Both the position numbers and the translations under genes were made by a program. The notes beneath the pieces were generated by a model, which was not told the origin of the DNA, made no database searches, and saw only the letters and a list, made by a program, of their open reading frames with translations. A stretch of DNA of 64,000 bases from Roseiarcus sp963770275 (GTDB lineage Bacteria; Pseudomonadota; Alphaproteobacteria; Rhizobiales; Beijerinckiaceae): NCBI GenBank assembly GCA_963770275.1, contig CAVYPD010000005.1, forward strand, positions 303,689 to 367,688, in the 5' to 3' direction. Shown in pieces: positions 8,156-17,233 of the stretch; the first letter of the stretch is position 1; each line of letters starts with the position of its first letter.

Positions 8156-9223
8156 AAAAAGCTGAGACCGACGATCTTCCCGAAGCCGACGCGCTCACCG
8201 GCGCGCCCCATCCGCGCCACGTCTATTCGCTGGTCGGCCACGAACGCGCCGAAACGGAAATGCTATCGGCCTATCGCGAGGGCCGCCTCGCGCACGCCTG
8301 GCTGATCGGCGGCAGGGAGGGGATCGGCAAGGCGACGCTCGCCTGGCGGTTCGCCCGTTTCGTGCTCGCCAACCCTGATCCGGCCGCGAAGGCGGTCCAT
8401 GAGGCGCGCAACCTCCATGTCGAGCCGACCCATCACGGCGGCGCGGCTTCTCGCGGGGCTCGCCCATCCCGATTTTGCTCTCATCCGCCGCGAGTGGCAG
8501 GGCGCAACGAAGAGGCTCGCGAGCGAGATTTCGGTCGACGCCGTGCGGCAGGGACTGCAAATCTTCCAGCTCTCCGCCGCCTTCGGCGGCTGGCGGATTG
8601 TGATCGTGGATTCGGCCGAGGATCTGAATCGCAGCAGCGCCAACGCCTTGCTCAAAATGGTTGAGGAGCCGCCGCAACGATCGCTGATCCTCATCGTGTC
8701 GCATCGGCCGGGCCAGATCCTGCCCACAATCCGCTCGCGCTGCCGCCGTTTGCGGCTCGATCCTCTGTCGGAGGATGAGATCGCTCAGGCGGTGATCGGC
8801 CTCGGGCCGCCCTGGAGCGAAGCCGGCCGCAATGCGATCGCGGCCGCGGCCAAGCGCGCCGACGGATCGGTTCGCGAGGCGCTCATTCGCCTCGCGCCCG
8901 AATCGGAAGGGGTGGGCGCGCTGATCGACTCGATCGTCGCCGGCCTTCCGCGCCCCGATCCCCGCGCGGTCGCGAGGCTCGCCGATGCGGTCAGCGGGCG
9001 CGCGGGAGACGAGGCTTACCGGGCCCTCCATCGCGAGCTCTACGACTGGATGGTTACGTATGCGCGCGACGTCGAGCCTGGATCTCTCCGGGTGGAGGAG
9101 ATTGGCGAGCTTTGGGATCGCATTCGCGACGCGGAGCGCGAGACGGAAGAGCTTAATCTCGACCGCAAGCTGCATATTCTGGCGCTCTTCGCCGAGATCG
9201 CCGCGACCGCGCCGGGGCGTTGA
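8152..9223 (+). CDS. holB: DNA polymerase III subunit delta' , one frameshift
   Basis: This is the clamp-loader delta' subunit. The N-terminal part has LVGHERAE and AHAWLIGGREGIGKATLAWRFARF, a P-loop-like segment as in DnaX/HolB. The frame breaks between about 8400 and 8440. The remainder has FGGWRIVIVDSAEDLNRSSA, NALLKMVEEPP and SRCRRLRLDPLS, the classic Sensor 1 and arginine-finger SRC region. It overlaps tmk by four bases. The gene is essential, so the break is very probably a sequencing error. A large palindromic repeat separates it from metG. Confidence 0.9.
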
Positions 9224-9243
9224 AGGATAACTCCTAACCCAGC

Positions 9244-9365
9244 CCCTCGTGCTGAGGAGCGGCGCCGCAAGGCGACGCGTCTCGAAGCGCGCTCCCGAGG
9301 GCGCCACCGGCGCCGCCTCCTGGATCATCCTTCGAGACGCGCCTTCGGCGCTCCTCAGGATGAGG
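9244..9365. repeat. Large intergenic palindromic repeat (rhizobial RPE-like)
   Basis: Two arms of about 40 bases are inverted copies: CCTCGTGCTGAGGAGCGGC... at 9245 and its near complement ending GGCGCTCCTCAGGATGAGG at 9365. Both contain TCGAGACGCG-type cores. Such palindromes occur between genes in many copies in Hyphomicrobiales. Only this copy is evident in the window. Confidence 0.65.
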
Positions 9366-9447
9366 CTGGCGGAGTGGCAACCACAGGGCTGGAGTTGCGC
9401 ACAGATTTTCGTCGCCGCTCAAAAACTTTTGCTTTAGGACGGCGCTC

Positions 9448-11047
9448 ATGAGCCGCTTCTACATCACCACGGCGATCCCTTACGCCAATGGCGCGCCGCA
9501 TATCGGCCATGCCTACGAGCGCATCGCGACCGATGCGATCCAGCGGTTCATGCGTCTCGACGGACGCGAGACCCTGTTCGTCACCGGCATGGACGAGCAT
9601 GGCCTCAAGGTTCAGCAGGCGGCGGCGCGCGAGGGGGTGACGCCGCAGCAATTTGTCGATCGCGTCGCGGCCGAATTCGAGGCGATGGGCGACATGCTCA
9701 ACGCCCGCGCCGACGACATCGTGCGCACCACCCAACCCCGGCACGCCCGCGCCTCCCAGGCGATCTGGGAGCGGATGGCCGCGAACGGCGACATCTATCT
9801 GTCGAAATATTCCGGCTGGTATTCGGTGCGCGACGAGGCCTATTTCGACGAGAGCGAGCTGACCGACGGCCCGGACGGCACGAAGCTCGCGCCGAGCGGC
9901 GCGCCGGTCGAATGGGTGGAGGAGGAAAGCTACTTCTTCCGGCTCTCCAAATACGCCGACAAACTGCTCGCGCATTACGCCGCGCATCCCGACTTCGTCA
10001 CGCCGGAAAAATATCTGAACGAGATCGTCGCCTTCGTGAAGCGAGGTTTGTCCGACCTCTCGATCAGCCGCGCGACGTTGAAATGGGGCGTGCCGGTTCC
10101 GGGCGATCCGAAGCACGTGATGTATGTCTGGGTCGACGCGCTGACCAACTACATCACCGCGACCGGCTTCCCGGATGATGGCCCGCGGGCGAAATTCTGG
10201 CCGGCGGACGCGCATGTGATCGGCAAGGACATCACGCGCTTCCATTCCATCTACTGGCCGGCTTTCCTGATGTCGGCCGGATCTGCCCGTGCCGAAACAG
10301 GTCGTCGTGCACGGCTTCCTGTTCAACCGCGGCGAGAAAATGTCGAAGTCGGTCGGCAACGTTGTCGACCCGAAGGCGATGGTCGAGGCTTACGGACTCG
10401 ATGCGGTGCGCTATTTCTTTCTGCGGGAAGTCCCGTTCGGCCAGGACGGCAGCTACTCGCATGAGGCGATCGTCGCCCGCATGAACGCCGATCTCGCCAA
10501 CGACATCGGCAATCTGGCGCAGCGCTCGCTGACCATGATCGCCAGGAACTGCGGGGGAGCGACTCCAGACTGGACGCGCCATGGGACGGTCGACGAAGAG
10601 ACAGACGAACTGTTGGCGGCCGCGCGATTCCTTGGTCGAAACCGCCCGAACGCACATGGCCGCTTTTGCGCTACATCACTACGTCGGCAGCGTTTTCGAA
10701 GTTGTCGCGCGGACCAATCGCTATTTCGCAACGCCGAGCCATGGAAACAGGCCAAGAGCGATCCCGGCGAAATGCGCGTTGTTCTCTACATGACGATCGA
10801 AATCTTACGCATCGTCGCGATCTTGCTGCAGCCGTCGATGCCCGCGTCGATGAACAAGCTGCTCGATCTCCTCGCGGTGCCTCCAGACGAACGCAATTTC
10901 CGCGACCTCGAAGTGTGGACCGAAGATATCGAGGTCGGCGAACCGTTTTGGAGGATCAGGGCGCCACATCGGCTCAAGCCGGGCGCGCTGCTGCCCCCGC
11001 CGGCGCCGGTCTTTCCTCGCTATGTCGAACCGGAGCCGGCGAAGTGA
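9448..11047 (+). CDS. metG: Methionyl-tRNA synthetase, three frameshifts
   Basis: Charges tRNA-Met. The class I HIGH signature appears as PHIGHAYERIATDAI near residue 14 and the KMSKS loop as GEKMSKS near 10337. The length (about 530 residues) and a short C-terminus fit the single-domain MetG2 type without the appended tRNA-binding domain. Frame breaks lie near 10275 (an extra base in the AGLPVPKQ segment) and near 10630 and 10740; between the last two the match (THMAAFALHHYVGSVFEV) is in a third frame. Three breaks in an essential gene argue for sequence errors. GGACGG precedes the ATG. Confidence 0.92.
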
Positions 11048-11066
11048 GGGCTTGGGCCGGCGCCGA

Positions 11067-11903
11067 ATGACAATCATCGACAGCCATTGCCACCTCGATT
11101 TTCCCGACTTCGCCGACGACCTCGACGGGGTCGTTGAGCGCGCCCGCGCCGCCGGCGTCGAGCGGATGATCACCATCGGCACCAAAGTGTCGAAGGCCGC
11201 AGGCGTGGTCGCGATCGCGGAGCGTTACGACGACGTCTTCTTCACCGTCGGCACGCATCCGCATGAGGCGGCCGGGGACGACGCGGAGGATTTCGACGCC
11301 ATGCGCGCCTTCGCCAAACATCCCAAATGCGTCGGGATCGGCGAGGCGGGCCTCGATTATCACTATGACAGCGCGCCGCGCGACGTCGCTCAGCGGGTCT
11401 TTCGCGGACATATCGCGCTTGCCCGCGAGCTTGACCTGCCGCTCGTGATCCATACGCGCGACGCCGACGCCGACATGGCGGCAATCCTGGCCGATGAAAT
11501 GGGGCAGGGGCGGTTCCGCGCCCTGCTCCATTGTTTCACCGGCTCGCGCGAGCTCGCGGAGACTGCGCTCGGCCTCGGCCTCTCGATTTCGTTTTCCGGC
11601 GTGGTGACGTTCAAGAAGTCGGAGGATTTGCGCGCCATCGCCCGCGACGTTCCGCTCGACCGCATTCTGGTCGAGACCGACGCGCCCTATCTCGCGCCGA
11701 CGCCCCATCGCGGCCGCCGCAACGAGCCGGCGTTCGTCGTCGCCACGGCAGGCGTGGTCGCCGAGGCGCGCGGGATCACGCCGGAAGCGCTGGCCGAGGC
11801 GACGCGCGCCAACACCCACGCAATCTTTCAAAGGCTACCGCCGGCAGTCGGCAAGCCATCGCAGGCCGTTGGCAAGCCGCCGCAGGCCGTTGGGTCAGTC
11901 GCA
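11067..11903 (+). CDS. tatD: TatD family deoxyribonuclease (runs in frame into the next gene)
   Basis: This is a metal-dependent DNase or hydrolase of the TatD/YcfH family. The N-terminal DSHCHLDFPDF carries the HxH metal site. GIGEAGLDYHYD, PLVIHTRDADAD, HCFTGS and VETDAPYLAPTPHRGRRNEP are the remaining family motifs. After NTHAIFQRLP no stop appears; the frame continues through a short repeat linker (AVGKPSQAVGKPPQAVG) into the metallo-beta-lactamase-fold protein. I place the domain boundary at the TTG at 11904. In most relatives, as I recall, the two are separate adjacent genes, so the missing stop may be real or an indel artefact. Confidence 0.87.
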
Positions 11904-12707
11904 TTGACGCTGCGCCTGACCATCCTGGGCTGCGCTTCGTCCGGCGGCGTGCCGCGGATCGCGGAAGGGTGGGGCGCCTGCGACCCGGCGAACCCGAAGA
12001 ACCGTCGCCGCCGCTGCTCGGTGCTTGTCGAGCGCTTCGGGTCTGAAGGCGCGACAACGGTTCTCGTCGACACCTCGCCCGATCTGCGCGAGCAACTGAT
12101 CGACGCCGAGGTCAAGCGGCTCGACGGCGTCCTTTTGAGCCATCCCCACGCGGACCACACGCACGGCATCGACGATCTGAGGCCGCTCTGCTTGGCCATG
12201 CGCCGCCCCCTCGACGTGCATATGAACGAGCAGACCTCGCGCCGAATGAACCAAGCGTTCTCCTATATTTTTCAGACGCCTGACGGAAGTTCTTATCCTC
12301 CGATCGCAAAGGAGCTGCGCCTCACCGCCGGCCAGCTCTGCCGCATCGAGGGCCCGGGCGGAGCGGTCGAGGCGATGCCGTTCGATCTCGACCACGGCGA
12401 TATCAGCGCGCTCGGCTTTCGCTTCGGGGCGCTCGCCTACACCCCTGATGTGAAAAGCATTCCCGAGGCGAGCCGCCCTTTTCTCGAAGGCTTGGACGTG
12501 TGGATCATCGACGCGTTGCGCTATCGCCCCCACCCGTCCCATTTCAGCCTCGACGAGGCCTTGTCGTGGATCGAGACGATGCGTCCGCGGCGCGCGATCC
12601 TCACCAACTTGCATACCGATCTCGATTACGAGACCTTGCGCGCGAGGCTGCCGGCGCATGTGACGCCGGCTTATGACGGGATGCGCGTCGAGGGCTTCGA
12701 CGCCTGA
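11904..12707 (+). CDS. Metallo-beta-lactamase-fold hydrolase (PhnP-like)
   Basis: The domain begins LTLRLTILGCASSGGVPRI, the usual start of this family. It contains CDPANPKNRRRRCS, the metal motif LSHPHADHTHGIDDLRPL (HxHxDH), a later DHGD and the C-terminal LTNLHTDLDYE. That set matches the PhnP-like phosphodiesterase group found beside tatD in alphaproteobacteria. The first codon of the homology is TTG at 11904; with no stop between it and tatD the two may form one 547-residue protein. The substrate is unknown, with cyclic phosphodiesters likely for the group. Confidence 0.85.
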   Translation: MTLRLTILGCASSGGVPRIAEGWGACDPANPKNRRRRCSVLVERFGSEGATTVLVDTSPDLREQLIDAEVKRLDGVLLSHPHADHTHGIDDLRPLCLAMRRPLDVHMNEQTSRRMNQAFSYIFQTPDGSSYPPIAKELRLTAGQLCRIEGPGGAVEAMPFDLDHGDISALGFRFGALAYTPDVKSIPEASRPFLEGLDVWIIDALRYRPHPSHFSLDEALSWIETMRPRRAILTNLHTDLDYETLRARLPAHVTPAYDGMRVEGFDA

Positions 12708-12727
12708 CGTTCGACGGGGGAAACGCA

Positions 12728-14083
12728 ATGACGCCAGTCGAGAGCGCGATACGCGACTTCGTGCGCGAGCATGCCGAAGCGGAGACGCGCTTCCTCGCCG
12801 AGATCGTGAAGATTCCGTCGGACAATCCGCCCGGTGATTGCAGCCGCCCCGCGGAAGTCGTCGCCACACTCCTGGAAGGACTTGGTTTTCAGGTCGAGAG
12901 GCACAAGGTTCCCGAGGCCCTCGTCAAGGCCAACGGCATGATTTCGGCGACCAACCTGATCGTCAGGCGCCGGTTCCGGCAGGGCCCGACGATCGCGCTC
13001 AACGCGCATGGCGACGTGGTGCCTCCGGGTTCAGGCTGGACGCACGACCCTTACGGCGCCGAGATTGTCGACGGCTGGATGGTCGGGCGCGGAGCCGCGG
13101 TGTCGAAGTCGGACATTGCGACTTACGCGTTCGCGATGCTGGCGCTCGAAAAGTGTGGCGCGGCGCTCAATGGCGCGGTCGAACTGCACGTCACCTACGA
13201 CGAGGAGGCGGGCGGCGAGATCGGCCCGCGCTATCTGCTCGAGCAGGGTCTGTCGCGTCCGGATCTGGCGATCGGCGCTGGCTTCTCCTACGCGGTCGTC
13301 AACGCCCACAACGGCGCCCTTCACCTGGAGGTCGAGGTCCTCGGCCGCTCGGCTCACGCCGCCCGTCCCTCGACCGGCGTCGACGCGCTCGAAGCGGCGA
13401 ACGCAATCCTTTCCGCCCTTTATGACTGGCGCGGCGGGCTTCAGGCGCGGACCTCGGCGATAGCCGGCATCGGCTCGCCGCAGATGACGGTCGGGCTCAT
13501 AGCGGGCGGGATCAACACCAATGTGGTGCCGGATCGCGTGACCTTCCGCCTGGACCGGCGCATCGTGCCGGAGGAAAATCCGGCCGAGGTCGAGGCGGAG
13601 TTGCGCGCCGTCATCGCCCGCGCGGCGGCGCTGCATCCTGCGGCGAAGGTCGAGGTCAAGCGCATCCTGCTTGCCGAGCCGCTGACGCCGACCCCGGCCG
13701 GAGCGAAGCTGACCGAGATTCTGTGCCGGCAGGCGAGCCAGGTCATGGGCGAAACGATCGCCGCCTCGGGCGTGCCGCTCTACACCGACGCGCGCCACTA
13801 CGCCAAAGCGGGCGTTCCGATCGTGCTCTATGGCGCCGGCCCCCGCACGATCGAGGAAGCCAACGCCCATCGCGCCGATGAGCGCCTGCCGCTGTCGGAT
13901 CTGTACAAGGCGACGGAAGTGATCGCGCTGACGCTGGCGGAGCTGCTGGGAGGAGTCGGACGTCGGCGGCTAGTCGCAGTCCTCGTTGCCGAAGGCCCGC
14001 CAACGCAAAGCAGCCACCGGACGATCGCTACCGCCTCAGTCATGACGGGAAGTTGTTCGTCGCACTGTCGATCAAATCAATAA
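12728..14083 (+). CDS. M20 family metallopeptidase (ArgE/DapE-like)
   Basis: The 451-residue protein has the M20 zinc sites: ALNAHGDVVPPG, DEEAGGEIG (catalytic Glu-Glu) and the later TDARHYAKAGVPIVLYG with its metal histidine region. A dimerisation domain (LHLEVEVLGRSAHAARPSTG) lies between. The ATG follows GGGGGAAACGC. Typical members hydrolyse N-acyl amino acids or dipeptides; the exact substrate cannot be read from sequence. The last ~35 residues (after LTLAELL) are Ser/Thr-rich and unlike the family, so a late frame break is possible. Confidence 0.83.
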   Translation: MTPVESAIRDFVREHAEAETRFLAEIVKIPSDNPPGDCSRPAEVVATLLEGLGFQVERHKVPEALVKANGMISATNLIVRRRFRQGPTIALNAHGDVVPPGSGWTHDPYGAEIVDGWMVGRGAAVSKSDIATYAFAMLALEKCGAALNGAVELHVTYDEEAGGEIGPRYLLEQGLSRPDLAIGAGFSYAVVNAHNGALHLEVEVLGRSAHAARPSTGVDALEAANAILSALYDWRGGLQARTSAIAGIGSPQMTVGLIAGGINTNVVPDRVTFRLDRRIVPEENPAEVEAELRAVIARAAALHPAAKVEVKRILLAEPLTPTPAGAKLTEILCRQASQVMGETIAASGVPLYTDARHYAKAGVPIVLYGAGPRTIEEANAHRADERLPLSDLYKATEVIALTLAELLGGVGRRRLVAVLVAEGPPTQSSHRTIATASVMTGSCSSHCRSNQ

Positions 14084-14146
14084 TCTATCGATAGCGCGCC
14101 GGCCACCATTGGAATAAAGCCGGACTTCGCATCAAGGAGGCGCGTT

Positions 14147-14732
14147 ATGTCGAAAATCGTTGGCGAGGTCGTCGCGGCCAATGAGGCCTACGTCCGGGGG
14201 TTCGGCAAAAAGGGCGACTTGCCGCTGCCGCCGGCTCGCCGATTCGCGATCCTGACCTGCATGGACGCCCGGCTCGACCCGGCCAAATACGCCGGCCTGG
14301 CGGAGGGCGACGCGCATGTCATCCGCAACGCGGGCGGCCGCGCGACCGACGACGCCATACGGTCGCTTGTCATTTCCCACAAGCTCCTCGGGACGCAGGA
14401 ATGGTTTGTCATTCATCACACGAATTGCGGCATGGAGCTTTTCGCCGACGAGGTGATCGCTGATCTGCTCGAGGACGATCTTTCGACCGCGAGCTTTGAC
14501 GGCAAGACCTGGTCGAACCCGCACCACCACGGGGGTCACGCGGCCGGCCACTTCATCAAATGGCATACGATCAAGAACCAGCCTGACAGCGTCACACAGG
14601 ACGTGCGTCGCATTCGCGAGCATCCCCTGGTGCCCACAAACGTGCCTGTCTATGGCTATGTCTACGACGTCCGAACCGGACGGCTCGACGAAGTGAAGAC
14701 CGGCGACCGAAGCGGGCAGGGCGGCCGCCTAA
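14147..14732 (+). CDS. Beta-class carbonic anhydrase
   Basis: Interconverts CO2 and bicarbonate. The zinc ligands are visible in FAILTCMDARLDP (Cys with the Asp-Arg dyad) and VIHHTNCGMELF (His-x2-Cys), with IRNAGGRATDDA between them. The AAGGAGG-like site (CAAGGAGGCGCGTTATG) marks the start at 14147. Family similarity ends at GYVYDVRTGRLDEV, near 14692, but no stop follows in this frame; it stays open through low-similarity sequence into the next gene. A TAA at 14730 is one frame off, and a GC hairpin sits at about 14751-14776, so the real end is probably about 14732 with a lost base. The clade resembles the small type I beta enzymes. Confidence 0.85.
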
Positions 14733-14959
14733 CGGCGTCCTTCGAGATCGCGGGCGGGGCTCGGCCCTGCCCCGTCGTATCCGAGCGTGAACCGCCGGTG
14801 GACGAGCGCGGGGCTCTAACTGAAGCTGAAACTGTCGGGTTGTGTGACGGCCGTCACAGCCTGCAAGGCCAAAATCGATTAGCGCCTGTTTGTTCGTCAT
14901 CGGGCCGAGCCAGTTTCCGGCGGCTAGCAATTTCTATCAATTTACTTTGGGAGGGGCTC

Positions 14960-16129
14960 GTGATTGTTGATCGCGCCTGGATCGCGCGCAATATCGGCGT
15001 CGATCCTGCCACCGTTTCAATTCCGCAATCGGCGTTTGCGACACGCGCCGCAGCCTCGCGGGACGCGAGTCTCGACGATATTCAACGCGACATCATCGAT
15101 TTCGATTCCGACGGCCCGGAAGGCTTGGCCTTCCTCGCCTTCACGAAAGCGACCGGCCTCAGCCGCTTCGTCGACATTCCGTGGCCTAAGGGCCTTGCTC
15201 CAACGCCCGCCACGCGGACGCCGGTTGGGGGCGCGAAGCCGCTGCCCCGCGCCGACGTGCTGATCGTCACCTGGACGGTGGACGAGGGCCATGCGCTGAG
15301 TCGGGTTCTGACGCCGGGCAAAGATTCCCGCAACGACTACGTTCCCTACACGCACAATTTCGCAGCGTTATCCGGCCAGATGAGCAAGGGCTCGCCTGCG
15401 GTCAAGGCGAAGCGCCTTGGCGCGTTCTGGACGACGACCATCGGCGGCAAGAAGGTCGTCGTCTTCAAGTCCGAGTCGCACCTGTCGCAGGACACATTCA
15501 AGCACCTTCCTGCGAATGGGGTGCTTCCGAACGCCGAACTCTGGAAACAGATCATTGGCGAGGTGCGGCCCAAGCTGATTCTGACGACCGGGACGGCCGG
15601 CGGCATCGGCAAGGAGTTCGAGGTCGGCGACGTGGTGGTCAGCCCGGTCGTGCGTTTCGATTCGACAAGCTGGCTGAAAAAGGCGCCTTTCGCCGCTGCG
15701 CATTACGCGAGCAACGCCGCGAAGACAAAATTCTTCTCGCAAGCGAAGGATCTGTTCAAGACCAACGCCTCTCAGCTGCCGCAGGACAACACGCGTCCGC
15801 CGGCGATCACCATCGTCGCGCCGTCGGGCCTTTCCCAGTCGATCGTGACCACGGACTTCTTCGGCTTCGACACTTCGGACAATCATTTCAAGCTGCAGGG
15901 GCTCGGCGACGTCTCGGAAATGGGGGACGCGGTGCTGGGAATGGTCGCCCAGTCGCTCGGCGACCCGCCGCCTTGGCTCGCGATCCGCAATGTCTCGGAT
16001 CCTCAGATCGCTGCCGAAGGCACCCTGAAGCAGCAGGCCCAGGCGGCGGCGACAATTTATAAGGCTTACGGGCGCTGGAGCTCGGTTTGCAGCGCCATAG
16101 TTTGTTGGGCTGCGGTGGCCGCTCTTTAG
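14960..16129 (+). CDS. Nucleoside phosphorylase / MTA-SAH nucleosidase-fold protein
   Basis: I chose the GTG at 14960 because GGGAGGGG precedes it. After ~80 residues of unknown N-terminal region comes the PNP/UDP phosphorylase fold: RADVLIVTWTVDEG, then LILTTGTAGGIGKEFEVGDVVVS, the family's glycine-rich segment, and GDVSEMGDAVLGM and WLAIRNVSDPQI near the C-terminus. The catalytic acid of nucleosidases cannot be assigned with certainty. The reading frame upstream is open all the way from the carbonic anhydrase, but I treat the two as separate because of the good ribosome site and the non-family linker. A strong hairpin follows. No other nucleotide salvage genes are near. Confidence 0.75.
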   Translation: MIVDRAWIARNIGVDPATVSIPQSAFATRAAASRDASLDDIQRDIIDFDSDGPEGLAFLAFTKATGLSRFVDIPWPKGLAPTPATRTPVGGAKPLPRADVLIVTWTVDEGHALSRVLTPGKDSRNDYVPYTHNFAALSGQMSKGSPAVKAKRLGAFWTTTIGGKKVVVFKSESHLSQDTFKHLPANGVLPNAELWKQIIGEVRPKLILTTGTAGGIGKEFEVGDVVVSPVVRFDSTSWLKKAPFAAAHYASNAAKTKFFSQAKDLFKTNASQLPQDNTRPPAITIVAPSGLSQSIVTTDFFGFDTSDNHFKLQGLGDVSEMGDAVLGMVAQSLGDPPPWLAIRNVSDPQIAAEGTLKQQAQAAATIYKAYGRWSSVCSAIVCWAAVAAL

Positions 16130-16134
16130 CCAAG

Positions 16135-16164
16135 GGCGGGGCAGGGGCTTAGCCCTGCCCCGCC
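16135..16164. terminator. Strong GC hairpin between convergent genes
   Basis: GGCGGGGCAGGG pairs perfectly with CCCTGCCCCGCC around a short loop. There is no long T-run. It lies between the convergent phosphorylase-like and NAD(P)-binding genes. Confidence 0.6.
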
Positions 16165-16167
16165 GCC

Positions 16168-16776
16168 TCAATAGCCGACGGTAAACCGCGCGCGGATGTG
16201 GGCTGGTTTCTCGAGTTCATCGACCGCGGCGATAGCGTAATCTTCCCACGAGATGTTGCTGCCATTATCGTGGGTTAGCAGCTGATCTTTACCCAGCCGA
16301 AACTTGCCTGTGCGCTCGCCGGGAGCGATCACCGCGGACGGCGACAGGAAGGTCCAGTCGAGTTCTTTGTCCTTCCGCAGGAGCTCGAGAAACTCGCCGC
16401 CCTTGGTCGCCTCTGCCTTGTAGGCGGCCGGAAACTGGGGCGTGTCGATGAGCTTCACGCCGGGCGCGACCTCGAGACTGCCGGCGCCGCCCACGACGAA
16501 ATAGCGGTTCACGCCCGCTTCCTTGACCGCCTCGATGAGAAGCTTCGGATCGCTCGCGGTGAAATGAACGGCGCTGATCACGGCGTCGTGGCCCTTAAGC
16601 AGCTGGACCAGACCCGGCTTGTCGAAGACATCGCCCTTTCTCGTCGTCACGCCCGGGAGCTTGGCGATCGTGTCCGGATTGCGCGCGATCGCCGTCACCT
16701 CATGACCGCGGCTGCTCAATTCCGCGAGGAGACGCGAACCGCCATTTCCCGAGGCGCCGATGAGCGCGACTTTCAT
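16168..16776 (-). CDS. NAD(P)-binding oxidoreductase (atypical SDR, NmrA/YwnB-like)
   Basis: The 202-residue protein starts MKVALIGASGNGGSRLLAEL, a Rossmann motif GxxGxxG for NAD(P)H binding. TRKGDVFDKPGLVQLLKGHD and YFVVGGAGSLEVAPG follow, as in the YwnB/NAD(P)H-binding group. The classical SDR YxxxK pair is absent, which is normal for this atypical group. The frame is intact. Substrate unknown; it stands alone, convergent with the phosphorylase-like gene. Confidence 0.8.
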   Translation of the reverse strand: MKVALIGASGNGGSRLLAELSSRGHEVTAIARNPDTIAKLPGVTTRKGDVFDKPGLVQLLKGHDAVISAVHFTASDPKLLIEAVKEAGVNRYFVVGGAGSLEVAPGVKLIDTPQFPAAYKAEATKGGEFLELLRKDKELDWTFLSPSAVIAPGERTGKFRLGKDQLLTHDNGSNISWEDYAIAAVDELEKPAHIRARFTVGY

Positions 16777-17233
16777 GATTGCCTCCGATTTCTAGATCGC
16801 GGAGAAGCCAGTTAGAGGGCGACCTCGTCGATGCGCAAGGCCGAAGCACCGCAAATCCCAGCGCCGCCGATGGCGCGAACTTAGGTTCCATAATAACTCT
16901 TATGCGAATCGGATCTGAGCCCCGCGCGACGGTCATGAGCTTTCTCACGAACAAGGATCGCGTTCGCTGTCCTTCCCGTCTGAGCCGAAATTAATCGCGT
17001 TGGCGCCCGAATACGGCTCATAGGCGTTATGGCGATATCCAATCCTCGCGAAAAGAAGCGCGGACATGTGCGCCCGTCTAAAGGGCGATCTCCGTGGAAC
17101 TCGCCGATGAGCGGAAGACGGCATAGGTCTCGTACTGGATTCGACATCAATTTGCCCTGTATTGAAGACAATGAGCGACGATTTTGCGATAGCGCTTTAG
17201 CGAGCTCGCGTAAGGATGAAAGGAAAGCGGTAC
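16777..17233. other. Divergent intergenic region, no gene seen
   Basis: This 457-base stretch separates two divergent genes and should carry their promoters. Small open frames on both strands have no family features. I did not find an EcfG-type site. Confidence 0.5.

Noticed and set aside
14960..16129. A nucleosidase effector of an anti-phage system
   Set aside because: No sensor, ATPase, nuclease or other defence partner is nearby, and the flanking genes are ordinary metabolism.
17216..17233. Kinase start at the ATG at 17216
   Set aside because: The ATG at 17234 has a better-placed AAAGGAAAG site. The difference is only six residues.
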